Positions 13,060 through 19,851 of a stretch of 19,851 nt of DNA are shown one piece after another. The notes beneath the pieces are model-generated. The model saw only the letters and a program-made list of their open reading frames with translations. It was not told the origin of the DNA and ran no database searches. The position numbers were made by a program, and so were the translations under genes. Every line of letters begins with the position of its first letter. Positions within the stretch are counted from its first letter, which is position 1. The DNA comes from Clostridiales bacterium UBA1316 (lineage in GTDB: Bacteria; Bacillota; Clostridia; Oscillospirales; Oscillospiraceae), in the NCBI GenBank assembly GCA_002307055.1, contig DBTM01000014.1, positions 13,869 through 33,719 on the forward strand. Reading direction: 5' to 3'.

Positions 13060-15471
13060 TTACTTTATAATCAGATTGATCAGTTTATTTTTTACAATGA
13101 TGGTGCGGATTATTTCTTTGCCTTCGAGCTGCTTCTTTATTTTTTCATCCGCTTTTACAGCCGCCAGCAGCACATCATCCCCCGCATCATTCGGAACCAT
13201 GACGGTCGACCGCAGCTTGCCGCCGATTTGAACGGCGATTTCGCGCTCGCTCTCAATCGTTTTGCTCTCGTCGTAGGACGGCCACGCCGCGCGGCACACC
13301 AGCCCTTTGAAGCCCTGAATCTCCCAAAGCTCTTCAGCGATATGCGGAGCGAAGGGTGATAAGAGGGCCAGCAGCGCCTTGATGTCTCCCCTTGACGGGG
13401 CCTTGTCATAGAAATCGTTGACGAGGGCCATGAGCGTTGCGATTGCCGTGTTGAATTTCATGCTCTCGATATCGTCGCCGACCTTTTTAATGGCGCGGTG
13501 GATTGCGCGCTCATTGGCTTCGGAATAACTGTCGTCTCCGGTCAGGCGCGTCTCGGATAAGTTCCAGACGCGGTCAAGGAAACGTTTGCAGCCTTTAACG
13601 GCGTTTGACGACCAGGGCGCCGCTTTTTCAAAGTCACCGATAAACATGATGTACAGGCGCAGGGTATCGGCGCCGAATTCATTGACGATATCATTCGGGT
13701 TGATGACGTTGCCGCGGGATTTGGACATCTTCTGCCCGTCCTCACCCAGAATCATGCCGTGGCTGGTGCGTTTCATATAGGGCTCGCTCGTCGGTACGAC
13801 GCCGATATCGAAGAGGAACTTGTGCCAGAAGCGTGAGTACAGCAGATGCAGCGTCGTGTGTTCCATGCCGCCGTTGTACCAGTCCACAGGCGTCCAGTAG
13901 TCGAGCGCTTCGCGGGAGGCGAATTGCTCATGATTGTGCGGGTCGGCGTAGCGGAGAAAATACCAGCTTGAGCCTGCCCATTGCGGCATCGTATCGGTTT
14001 CGCGCGCCGCTTTGCCGCCGCATTTGGGGCACGTTGTATTAATCCAGTCGGTCATTGAAGCCAGAGGGCTCTCTCCCGTATCCGTCGTCTCATAATTTTC
14101 GACGACCGGCAGCAGGAGCGGGAGCTCCGATTCCGGCAGGGCCACATAGCCGCAATGTGCGCAGTGGACGATGGGGATGGGCTCGCCCCAATAACGCTGG
14201 CGTGAAAACACCCAGTCCCGCAGTTTAAAGTTTACTTTCGTCTGTCCAAGTCCCTTATCGGTCAGCCACTGCGTAATTTTAACCTTCGCATCTTCGACAG
14301 AAAGGCCGTTTAAGAATCCTGAATTGACCATGATGCCTGTTTCGCAGTCGGTAAACGCTTCTTTGTCGATATCTCCGCCGGATACGACCTCTATAATGGG
14401 CAGATTAAATTTTTTAGCGAATTCCCAGTCACGCGTGTCGTGCCCCGGAACTGCCATAATTGCGCCTGTCCCGTAGGTTGCGAGGACATAATCGGAGATA
14501 TAGATTGGTATTTCGCCGCCCGTCACGGGGTTAATGGCGCTGACGCCCTTGAGCTCGATACCCGTTTTATCCTTTGCCATCTCGGTGCGCTCAAAGTCGG
14601 ATTTCTTCGCGGCGGAATCCTGATAGGCCCGCACTTCATCGGCGTTTTCAAGAATTTTGTCCCAGCTTTTTATAATCTCGTGCTCCGGGGAGATGACCAT
14701 ATATGTCGCGCCGAAAAGCGTATCCGGGCGCGTTGTGAAAACACGCAGCTTAGCGCCCGTTGTCGTATCAAAATCGACCTCGGCACCTGTCGACCGGCCG
14801 ATCCAGTTCTTCTGTTGGATCTTGACGCGTTCGATATAATCAAGACCATCCAGGTCGTCGATGAGGCGCTGGGCGTATTTTGTGATTTTGAGCATCCACT
14901 GGCTCTTTTCTCGGCGGATGACGTCCGACCCGCAGCGCTCGCAGACACCGTTAACAACCTCCTCGTTAGCCAGAACGCACTTACAGGAGGTACACCAGTT
15001 GACGGGCATCGAGGCTTTATACGCCAGCCCGTTTTCGAACAGCTTTAAAAATATCCACTGGGTCCATTTATAATAATCGGGGTCGGTCGTGTCGACAACA
15101 CGATCCCAGTCAAAGCTGTAGCCAAGCATTTTGAGCTGCTCGGTAAAACGTGCGATATTCCGCTTGGTGACGATGGAAGGATGGATTTTATTCTTGATGG
15201 CATAGTTCTCCGTCGGCAGGCCGAAGGCGTCAAAGCCGATCGGGAACAGGACATTATAACCCAGCATGCGCTTTTTCCGCGCGATGATGTCCATTGCCGT
15301 ATAGGGGCGCGGGTGACCGACATGAAGCCCCTCGCCGGAGGGGTATGGGAACTCGATGAGCCCGTAGAATTTTTTGCTGTTCAAATTGCTGTCGTCAGAC
15401 GCAGCATTGACCTTGGCAGTGTCCCACTTTTCCTGCCACTTTTTTTCGATACGGGCAAATTCGTATTTCAT
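13060..15471 (-). CDS. leuS: Leucyl-tRNA synthetase
   Basis: 803 aa, class Ia synthetase charging tRNA-Leu in the cytoplasm. Visible are the HIGH-type motif HVGH (50-53) in FPYPSGEGLHVGHPRPYTAM, and a zinc-binding Cys cluster (CTSCKCV..CERC, about 165-190). The CP1 editing domain has TTRPDTLFGATYMV and VPGHDTRDWEFAKKF with the conserved Asp that restricts amino-acid editing. A second CxxC pair (CAHC, CPKC) follows, then KMSKS (about 578-582) and the anticodon-binding and C-terminal domains. The length is normal and nothing is missing. The ATG at 15471 has AAAGGA 8 bases upstream. It lies 67 bases after rsfS as the last gene of the ftsY-to-leuS operon. I see no T-box leader in that gap and no clear terminator after it. 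Confidence 0.97.
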   Translation of the reverse strand: MKYEFARIEKKWQEKWDTAKVNAASDDSNLNSKKFYGLIEFPYPSGEGLHVGHPRPYTAMDIIARKKRMLGYNVLFPIGFDAFGLPTENYAIKNKIHPSIVTKRNIARFTEQLKMLGYSFDWDRVVDTTDPDYYKWTQWIFLKLFENGLAYKASMPVNWCTSCKCVLANEEVVNGVCERCGSDVIRREKSQWMLKITKYAQRLIDDLDGLDYIERVKIQQKNWIGRSTGAEVDFDTTTGAKLRVFTTRPDTLFGATYMVISPEHEIIKSWDKILENADEVRAYQDSAAKKSDFERTEMAKDKTGIELKGVSAINPVTGGEIPIYISDYVLATYGTGAIMAVPGHDTRDWEFAKKFNLPIIEVVSGGDIDKEAFTDCETGIMVNSGFLNGLSVEDAKVKITQWLTDKGLGQTKVNFKLRDWVFSRQRYWGEPIPIVHCAHCGYVALPESELPLLLPVVENYETTDTGESPLASMTDWINTTCPKCGGKAARETDTMPQWAGSSWYFLRYADPHNHEQFASREALDYWTPVDWYNGGMEHTTLHLLYSRFWHKFLFDIGVVPTSEPYMKRTSHGMILGEDGQKMSKSRGNVINPNDIVNEFGADTLRLYIMFIGDFEKAAPWSSNAVKGCKRFLDRVWNLSETRLTGDDSYSEANERAIHRAIKKVGDDIESMKFNTAIATLMALVNDFYDKAPSRGDIKALLALLSPFAPHIAEELWEIQGFKGLVCRAAWPSYDESKTIESEREIAVQIGGKLRSTVMVPNDAGDDVLLAAVKADEKIKKQLEGKEIIRTIIVKNKLINLIIK

Positions 15472-15538
15472 CTAACCAGTCCTTTATCTGTATGGTAAAT
15501 CATCCATAAATTTTTGAGGTATTGATGCGGTACCGACG

Positions 15539-15925
15539 TTATACTTCACTCAGCTTAGCCGAGTCATCATCGGTAACCCAATTGCTGATGTCGACCTCAC
15601 CGGCATCTCTCCACAGCCGTTCAAGAGAGTAGAATTCTCTGATATCTTTTAAGAACAGATGGACGATAACCGAACCGAAATCGACCAGCACCCATCCGCC
15701 GCCGCGATACCCTTCGGTATGCAGCGCAGGCTCGCCTTTTTCTTTAAGCGTTTTATCCACTTCATCGGCTAAGGTTTTGATTTGAGTTGTCGAGCCTGCC
15801 GTGCATATGATGAAATAGTCAGCCAGTACCGTGATATTCTTCGTTTCCAGCACTCTGATATCCTTTGCCTTCTTATTGTCAAGCGCCTTGACGGCCAGTT
15901 CCGCTACTTCTAGAGATGTTAGCAT
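15539..15925 (-). CDS. rsfS: Ribosomal silencing factor RsfS
   Basis: 128 aa, of the RsfS/YbeB/Iojap family. These bind ribosomal protein L14 and block joining of the subunits when nutrients are short. Family features visible are SLEVAELAVKALDNKKAKDI near the start, ADYFIICTAGSTTQIKTLAD, the segment GWVLVDFGSVIVHLF and FYSLERLWRDA. The frame opens 11 codons earlier, but the ATG at 15925 is chosen because homology begins MLTSLEVAEL. AAAGGA is 12 bases upstream, which is long, so start confidence is moderate. It sits between the LCP gene (70 bases) and leuS (67 bases). RsfS next to nadD is a widely conserved order; here an LCP gene lies between them, as in many Clostridia. Confidence 0.93.
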   Translation of the reverse strand: MLTSLEVAELAVKALDNKKAKDIRVLETKNITVLADYFIICTAGSTTQIKTLADEVDKTLKEKGEPALHTEGYRGGGWVLVDFGSVIVHLFLKDIREFYSLERLWRDAGEVDISNWVTDDDSAKLSEV

Positions 15926-15995
15926 TAAAGCGACCATTCCTTTCGTGTACGTAATCATTATATTGACGAATTACTGATTCTGTTTTGTTCTCGTG

Positions 15996-17429
15996 TTAAT
16001 TCCCTGTGAGGCTCTGCGCCGTGCTGTCGTCGGGAATATCGCTCGGTATCGGACTGGGGCTCAGAGACGGATCGCCCCCTGTTTCGGCCGGACTCGTGTC
16101 CGGGCTGCCGGTTCCTGCGCTGCCGTCGTCAGAACCGGTATCCGCGTCACTGGGGCTCGGCAGTGCATCGCTCACTTTTGAGCTCGGGCTGCTGACAGCA
16201 GAGCTTGAGCTCGGCTTTGTGCTGGTTTTGGCAGTCGCGGCCGCGTCATCATCGTTCGATGTGCTGGCAGAGCTTCCCGTACCCCAGGTCTTCTTACCCG
16301 CGTAAACGCCGTTCGTCACATAGAGAATGCCCTTGGCGTTACGTGTGAGGATGCTGAGGTCCTTTGCCGTGATGTCGTCCTTATACGGATTTATTTTATC
16401 GTTCAAAAGCGTCAGCCAATCATCCACATAAATTGTAACGTAAGACGTTTTATTGACGGAATCCCAATAGTTTGCGGGAATTGTTGTGAATGTGACATCC
16501 TTTGAGTCCATTTTATAAAATTCCTTACCGAGCCAAATGACGCTGCCCAGATCAAGGTCTGTTTCGACATCACTCATAAATATATTGGCCAGTTCGGTAA
16601 CATTGAGCTTTTTCTGATTCTTCAGTATCTGCTCGGCAGCCGATTTTAAGAAGCTCTGCTGTGTCCCGATTCTGCCGATATCCGCCGTGGAATACGCGTT
16701 TCTGTCGCGTACTACCAATAGCGCCTGCTCCCCGTTCAGATGCTTCATGCCCTTGCTAAAATGGATATGGAGATCTTGTGCGTCATCATCATAATTCATA
16801 TTGACCGGAATATCAAAATCGACACCGCCGACAGCATCCACAAGCGCGGCAAACGCCTTCAGATTGACCTTTACATAAAAGTCGACCTGGAACCCCAGAA
16901 TATCGGACAGCCCATTTGTCACACCGGTAATCCCGCCGCCGCTGGAATAAAGCGTATTTGCTTTCTTCAGGCTCCATTTAACGTTAACAAGGGTATCACG
17001 CGGTATGTTGATAACGCTCAGCCGATGATTATCCGCATCAAAGTTGGCAACCATGATCGTGTCTGAATTGCCGTTTCCATCGTCAAACCCGAGAATTACG
17101 AAGGTGTACTGAGTGCCTTTCCTATCCTCCGAGGTTGCCAGCGGGGTTGTCCCGTCGGTTGCCGCAGCAATCGTCGTTCTTTCTCTCATGTGGGGAGGCT
17201 TGACGCCCAGCTTGTAAACACAGTATAAAACAGCCAATAACGCGACCACGACGACAAGTACGGCGGTCAGTATATTTCTGGCTCTCTTCATTTTCTTTCT
17301 TTTCAAAGCGGCTTTCGCCGCTCTAGGATTAACCGGCTGTTCTTTTTGAACGCGGCTTGTCTGAGGCGCCTGATGCCGCTCATTGTTTGCGGCATAGTGC
17401 CCGTTTCTTTTATTGCCGGATATTTTCAT
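15996..17429 (-). CDS. LytR-CpsA-Psr (LCP) family cell-wall glycopolymer ligase
   Basis: 477 aa. It has a basic cytoplasmic N-terminus, one membrane helix (about 53-73, ILTAVLVVVVALLAVLYCVY) and an outside LCP domain (about 107-265). LCP motifs are SDTIMVANFD, LSVINIPRDTLV and VVRDRNAYSTADIGRIGTQQ. The last has Thr where many relatives have Arg; other clostridial LCP proteins I recall share this, so it is probably not a defect. From about 390 the tail is low-complexity Ser/Thr/Asp/Pro (repeated SPS, SDD and GS blocks), a likely wall-spanning or disordered region. LCP enzymes attach lipid-linked glycopolymers to peptidoglycan. The ATG at 17429 has AAGGA 6 bases upstream, overlapping the stop of nadD-yqeK 9 bases away. 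Confidence 0.9.
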   Translation of the reverse strand: MKISGNKRNGHYAANNERHQAPQTSRVQKEQPVNPRAAKAALKRKKMKRARNILTAVLVVVVALLAVLYCVYKLGVKPPHMRERTTIAAATDGTTPLATSEDRKGTQYTFVILGFDDGNGNSDTIMVANFDADNHRLSVINIPRDTLVNVKWSLKKANTLYSSGGGITGVTNGLSDILGFQVDFYVKVNLKAFAALVDAVGGVDFDIPVNMNYDDDAQDLHIHFSKGMKHLNGEQALLVVRDRNAYSTADIGRIGTQQSFLKSAAEQILKNQKKLNVTELANIFMSDVETDLDLGSVIWLGKEFYKMDSKDVTFTTIPANYWDSVNKTSYVTIYVDDWLTLLNDKINPYKDDITAKDLSILTRNAKGILYVTNGVYAGKKTWGTGSSASTSNDDDAAATAKTSTKPSSSSAVSSPSSKVSDALPSPSDADTGSDDGSAGTGSPDTSPAETGGDPSLSPSPIPSDIPDDSTAQSLTGN

Positions 17430-17438
17430 AGCTTGTCC

Positions 17439-18629
17439 TTATCCCCTCTGTGCTGTGGGTTCTGTGTGTAATAACCAGGCCAGCGCTTCATCCGTCCGCC
17501 GATGTGACACGATGCCGCGTGCTTTCATATCTTCTATACTCATCTCTAAGCCCTTAACAATAGCCTGGTCAAGGTCTCGGTATGCCAGGCTTCGCAGCGC
17601 GTCAAGGCCATCGAATTCCCTTGTCGGCTCAATATAGTCGGCGATGTAAATAATTTTTTCCAGTAAGGTCATGTTTGCTTTTCCGGTGGTGTGCCAAAAA
17701 ATCGCATCATGGACCGATTTCGAGGCACCGTATAGGTCCCGGGCAACAGCCGCGCCCGTTTTTGCGTGGAGCAGCTTGACCTCGGACAGTTCGATAGTGT
17801 CAGTCATAATATCATATTTACGGCATAGTTGCAACTGCTCGTCCAGCTCAAGGTGCTTTGTGATATCGTGCAGTATCGCCGCTTCATGGGCTTCATCGGC
17901 GTCGGCTCCCCACCTTTGAGCAAGCCGAGCGGCCTCCGCTTCACAGCCCAAGGTATGCTGAATGCGCTTGGGTTTCATCGTTTCGAAGGCACGCTCTCTC
18001 AGCCAGCTGAAATCAGCACGCGCTCCGTACAGTCTGTTTTTTATGATATACGCATACGTCATTTCATTCAAATATTCGCTTCCGCGGCGCTGCGGAAGCG
18101 CTTGCCGGAGCTCTGTGGATGAAATATCCGTCACGACATTGTCAATGACAATTGTCTGCGCGTTAAATTGCCTGTGAATTTTTTCGGCATAGGTCTTTAT
18201 AGCCGGCAATTCTTTATCGGCGCCTTCGCCTCTGGACAGGACGCAGGGCGTGGCACACGCCAGCAGATGCTGCGCATTCTTCCAGGTCTCAAGCGAAAGA
18301 TACATATCCGAGCCGACGATGAGAAAGGCTTCAGCTCCCGGATATTCTTTGAGCAGCTCGTCCAATGTTTCAGATGTATAACTTATACCCTCTTTTTTGA
18401 GTTCCAAATCAGAAACCTGCGCAAACGCCAGCCCGGAAAACGCGCATCTTGCCATTTCCATCCGGTTCTCGTTTGTCGGCGAGCCTGTCGGCAGCCCTTT
18501 ATGCGGCGGTATACCTGTGGGTATAATAATCAACACATCAAGCCTCAGCTGCCGCGCCGCCGCAGCTGAGGCATTGATATGCCCGATATGCGGCGGATTG
18601 AAGGTGCCGCCGTAGATTCCAAGCCTCAA
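17439..18629 (-). CDS. nadD: NadD-YqeK fusion: nicotinate-nucleotide adenylyltransferase plus HD-domain phosphohydrolase
   Basis: 396 aa from a TTG at 18629. The N-terminal half (about 1-200) is NadD, which makes deamido-NAD from nicotinate mononucleotide and ATP: GIYGGTFNPPHIGH, FLIVGSDMYLSLETWKN and DISSTELRQALP. The C-terminal half (about 205-390) is a YqeK-type HD domain: QHTLGCEAEAARLA, AAILHDITKHL with the HD pair, HAKTGAAVA and IIYIADYIEPTREFDGLDAL. YqeK hydrolyses diadenosine tetraphosphate and related dinucleotides. In most Bacillota these are two adjacent genes; here one frame covers both without a stop. The TTG gives MRLGIYGGTFNPPH as in relatives, with GAG 8 bases upstream. A GTG at 18638, abutting the yhbY stop, is the alternative. 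Confidence 0.9.
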   Translation of the reverse strand: MRLGIYGGTFNPPHIGHINASAAAARQLRLDVLIIIPTGIPPHKGLPTGSPTNENRMEMARCAFSGLAFAQVSDLELKKEGISYTSETLDELLKEYPGAEAFLIVGSDMYLSLETWKNAQHLLACATPCVLSRGEGADKELPAIKTYAEKIHRQFNAQTIVIDNVVTDISSTELRQALPQRRGSEYLNEMTYAYIIKNRLYGARADFSWLRERAFETMKPKRIQHTLGCEAEAARLAQRWGADADEAHEAAILHDITKHLELDEQLQLCRKYDIMTDTIELSEVKLLHAKTGAAVARDLYGASKSVHDAIFWHTTGKANMTLLEKIIYIADYIEPTREFDGLDALRSLAYRDLDQAIVKGLEMSIEDMKARGIVSHRRTDEALAWLLHTEPTAQRG

Positions 18630-18638
18630 ATATATCAC

Positions 18639-18941
18639 TCACTTAACAAGTTTTATTCTTTTTTCTTTAGGAATTTCATGGTTTTCTTTATACAGCACAA
18701 AACGCGAGCCAATTGTAAAAACAGGCTCGGCACGGCAAAGCCGGGCGAGCTCGTCGGCAGCCTCACGCGCGGAGAGTCCGGACGAATCCAGCGTTCTGCC
18801 TTTAATAAGTTCCCGGGCGGCTAAGGCGTCCGACACCTGCGCGACGATGTTGTCCGTGATTCCGCTCTTGCCAATTTGCAGAATTGTATCCAAAGAGTTT
18901 GCCATTGCACGCAATTGCGCCCTCTGAGAGCTGCTTAACAT
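18639..18941 (-). CDS. yhbY: YhbY-type CRM-domain RNA-binding protein
   Basis: 100 aa, a single CRM domain. MLSSSQRAQLRAMANSLDTI, then the GxxG loop in LQIGKSGIT, and later AREAADELARLCRAEPVFTI and GSRFVLYKE match YhbY/YqeI, which associates with pre-50S ribosomal particles. The length is typical. The ATG at 18941 lies within the last codons of rdgB (7-base overlap) and its stop is 9 bases from the nadD start, so it is probably translated by coupling; the ribosome site is weak. Its place before nadD is a common order in Bacillota. Confidence 0.92.
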   Translation of the reverse strand: MLSSSQRAQLRAMANSLDTILQIGKSGITDNIVAQVSDALAARELIKGRTLDSSGLSAREAADELARLCRAEPVFTIGSRFVLYKENHEIPKEKRIKLVK

Positions 18942-19543
18942 GTTGTTTTGCCCGCTTTCATTAAATATTCTCTGAGCTTCGGCTCAAAGCTCCTTAAGGC
19001 TTTTCCCCTGTGCGATACTTGATTTTTCTCGCGCGGAGACAGCTCCGCTATGCTTTTTTCCATTCCGGTAACAAAAAATACGGGATCATACCCGAAGCCG
19101 CCGTGCCCTCTGGGTTCATAAAGAATAGAGCCGTTACACGCACCCTCAGCTGAAATTACATCGCCGTTCGGAAATACGCAGACAATGGATGAGACGAATT
19201 CAGCCGCCCGATGTTCCTCCGAAGACAAGCTTTTCAGCAGCAGCGCGTTTCTGCCGGCGTCATCAAGGCCTTCTCCGCCGTAGCGCTTCGAGCGTACGCC
19301 CAACACACCGCTTAAAGCGGGCACAATAAGCCCGGAGTCATCGGCTATGGCCGGCAGGCCCGTTGCTTTCATTGCCGCTTCCGCCTTAAGATACGCGTTT
19401 TCGAAAAATGTCCCGCCTGTTTCCTCGACGTCAAGCGTAACGCCCGCTTCACCTTGGGATATCACGCTGAGACCTGATTCCGACAGAATATCGCGTAGCT
19501 CAGCGAGCTTCTCTATGTTGTTGCTGGCCAGTATAAACGTCAT
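18935..19543 (-). CDS. rdgB: XTP/dITP diphosphatase (non-canonical purine NTP pyrophosphatase)
   Basis: 202 aa, of the HAM1/RdgB family, which removes ITP, dITP and XTP from the nucleotide pool. Visible motifs are LASNNIEKLAEL, FFENAYLKAEAA, AIADDSGLIVPALSG, GGFGYDPVF and SHRGKAL, in the usual order and spacing. The length is normal. The ATG at 19543 overlaps the ftsY stop (ATGA), with GGAGG 10 bases upstream. The order ftsY-rdgB-yhbY-nadD is tight, with overlaps at both ends, so one transcript is expected. Confidence 0.95.
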   Translation of the reverse strand: MTFILASNNIEKLAELRDILSESGLSVISQGEAGVTLDVEETGGTFFENAYLKAEAAMKATGLPAIADDSGLIVPALSGVLGVRSKRYGGEGLDDAGRNALLLKSLSSEEHRAAEFVSSIVCVFPNGDVISAEGACNGSILYEPRGHGGFGYDPVFFVTGMEKSIAELSPREKNQVSHRGKALRSFEPKLREYLMKAGKTTC

Positions 19544-19851
19544 TTAAGCAGTGCCTCCACAAAGGTCCGGCTGTCGAATTCAATAAGGTCCTCCGGTTTT
19601 TCTCCGACGCCGATGAGCTTGACCGGTACCTGAAGCTGGTCGGCAATTGCAAACACGATGCCGCCCTTGGCGGTGCCGTCGAGTTTGGTCAGAGTCAGAC
19701 CGCTGATAGTAACAGCCTCGTAGAACACCCGCGCCTGGGCAAGGCCGTTCTGGCCGGTGGTGGCGTCGATCACGAGCAGCACCTCCGTGACGGGGGCGAG
19801 CCGGTCGATGACCCGCTTGACCTTGCCGAGCTCGTCCATCAGGCCGGTCTT
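19540..19851 (-). CDS. ftsY: FtsY, signal recognition particle receptor, C-terminal part only
   Basis: The last 103 codons are visible; the N-terminal and most of the GTPase domain lie beyond the window. The frame reads KTGLMDELGKVKRV, then VLLVIDATTGQNGLAQA, then LTLTKLDGTAKGGIVFAIA with the TKLD guanine-specificity motif, then KLIGVGEKPEDLIEFD at the end. The DATTGQN form and the ending after PFD/EFD..FVEALL separate FtsY from Ffh, which would continue into an M domain. FtsY docks ribosome-SRP complexes at the membrane. It overlaps rdgB by four bases and probably heads this operon together with upstream genes not seen here. Confidence 0.92.
   Translation of the reverse strand, partial: KTGLMDELGKVKRVIDRLAPVTEVLLVIDATTGQNGLAQARVFYEAVTISGLTLTKLDGTAKGGIVFAIADQLQVPVKLIGVGEKPEDLIEFDSRTFVEALLK

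Noticed and set aside
15472..15538. T-box or other leader controlling leuS
   Set aside because: The 67-base gap is far too short for a T-box, shows no TGGNACC-like sequence and no terminator stem.

Overview
The window looks like chromosomal DNA from a Gram-positive anaerobe of the Clostridia, probably Oscillospiraceae/Ruminococcaceae-like. This is judged from protein style, sigmaA-type promoters, strong GGAGG ribosome sites, frequent TTG/GTG starts and the gene order ftsY-rdgB-yhbY-nadD/yqeK-LCP-rsfS-leuS. Both ends cut through genes (a DUF4867-type gene on the left, ftsY on the right). No rRNA, tRNA, CRISPR array or intact transposon is visible.

Region 1 (1-8283) is a pentose/monosaccharide locus. 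A minus-strand operon reads chvE-type sugar-binding lipoprotein, mmsA/gguA ATPase, mmsB/gguB permease, xylulokinase, a small two-helix membrane protein and a DUF4867-type protein. A divergent ROK/XylR-type repressor gene (7150-8283, +) faces it. The shared 391-bp intergenic region holds two consensus-like promoters with 17-bp spacers and several dyads that could be operators. Hairpins lie between chvE and mmsA and between mmsB and the kinase gene, suggesting graded expression within the operon. The main surprise is in the kinase. Its reading frame (595 aa against about 500 for the family) carries, inside a surface loop, a segment of about 75-100 residues that reads as the core domain of the cell-division protein SepF. 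I know of no such protein.

Region 2 (8284-10889) holds housekeeping and regulation: a bidirectional terminator, gap (GAPDH, -), a divergent GntR/UTRA regulator (+) and convergent def (peptide deformylase, -).

Region 3 (10890-12903) is a patchy, remodelled stretch. It has a terminator, a short REP-like repeat, an A+T-rich 3' fragment of a nitrilase-superfamily gene, an intact double zinc-ribbon gene, and a 44-codon stub matching the start of deoD. After these come a small FMN-binding split-barrel gene (+) and rpsU with its own consensus promoter and a leader hairpin.

Region 4 (12904-19851) is a dense minus-strand housekeeping operon: ftsY (partial), rdgB, yhbY, a nadD-yqeK fusion, an LCP-family cell-wall ligase, rsfS and leuS. 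Its genes overlap or are separated by 70 bases or fewer.
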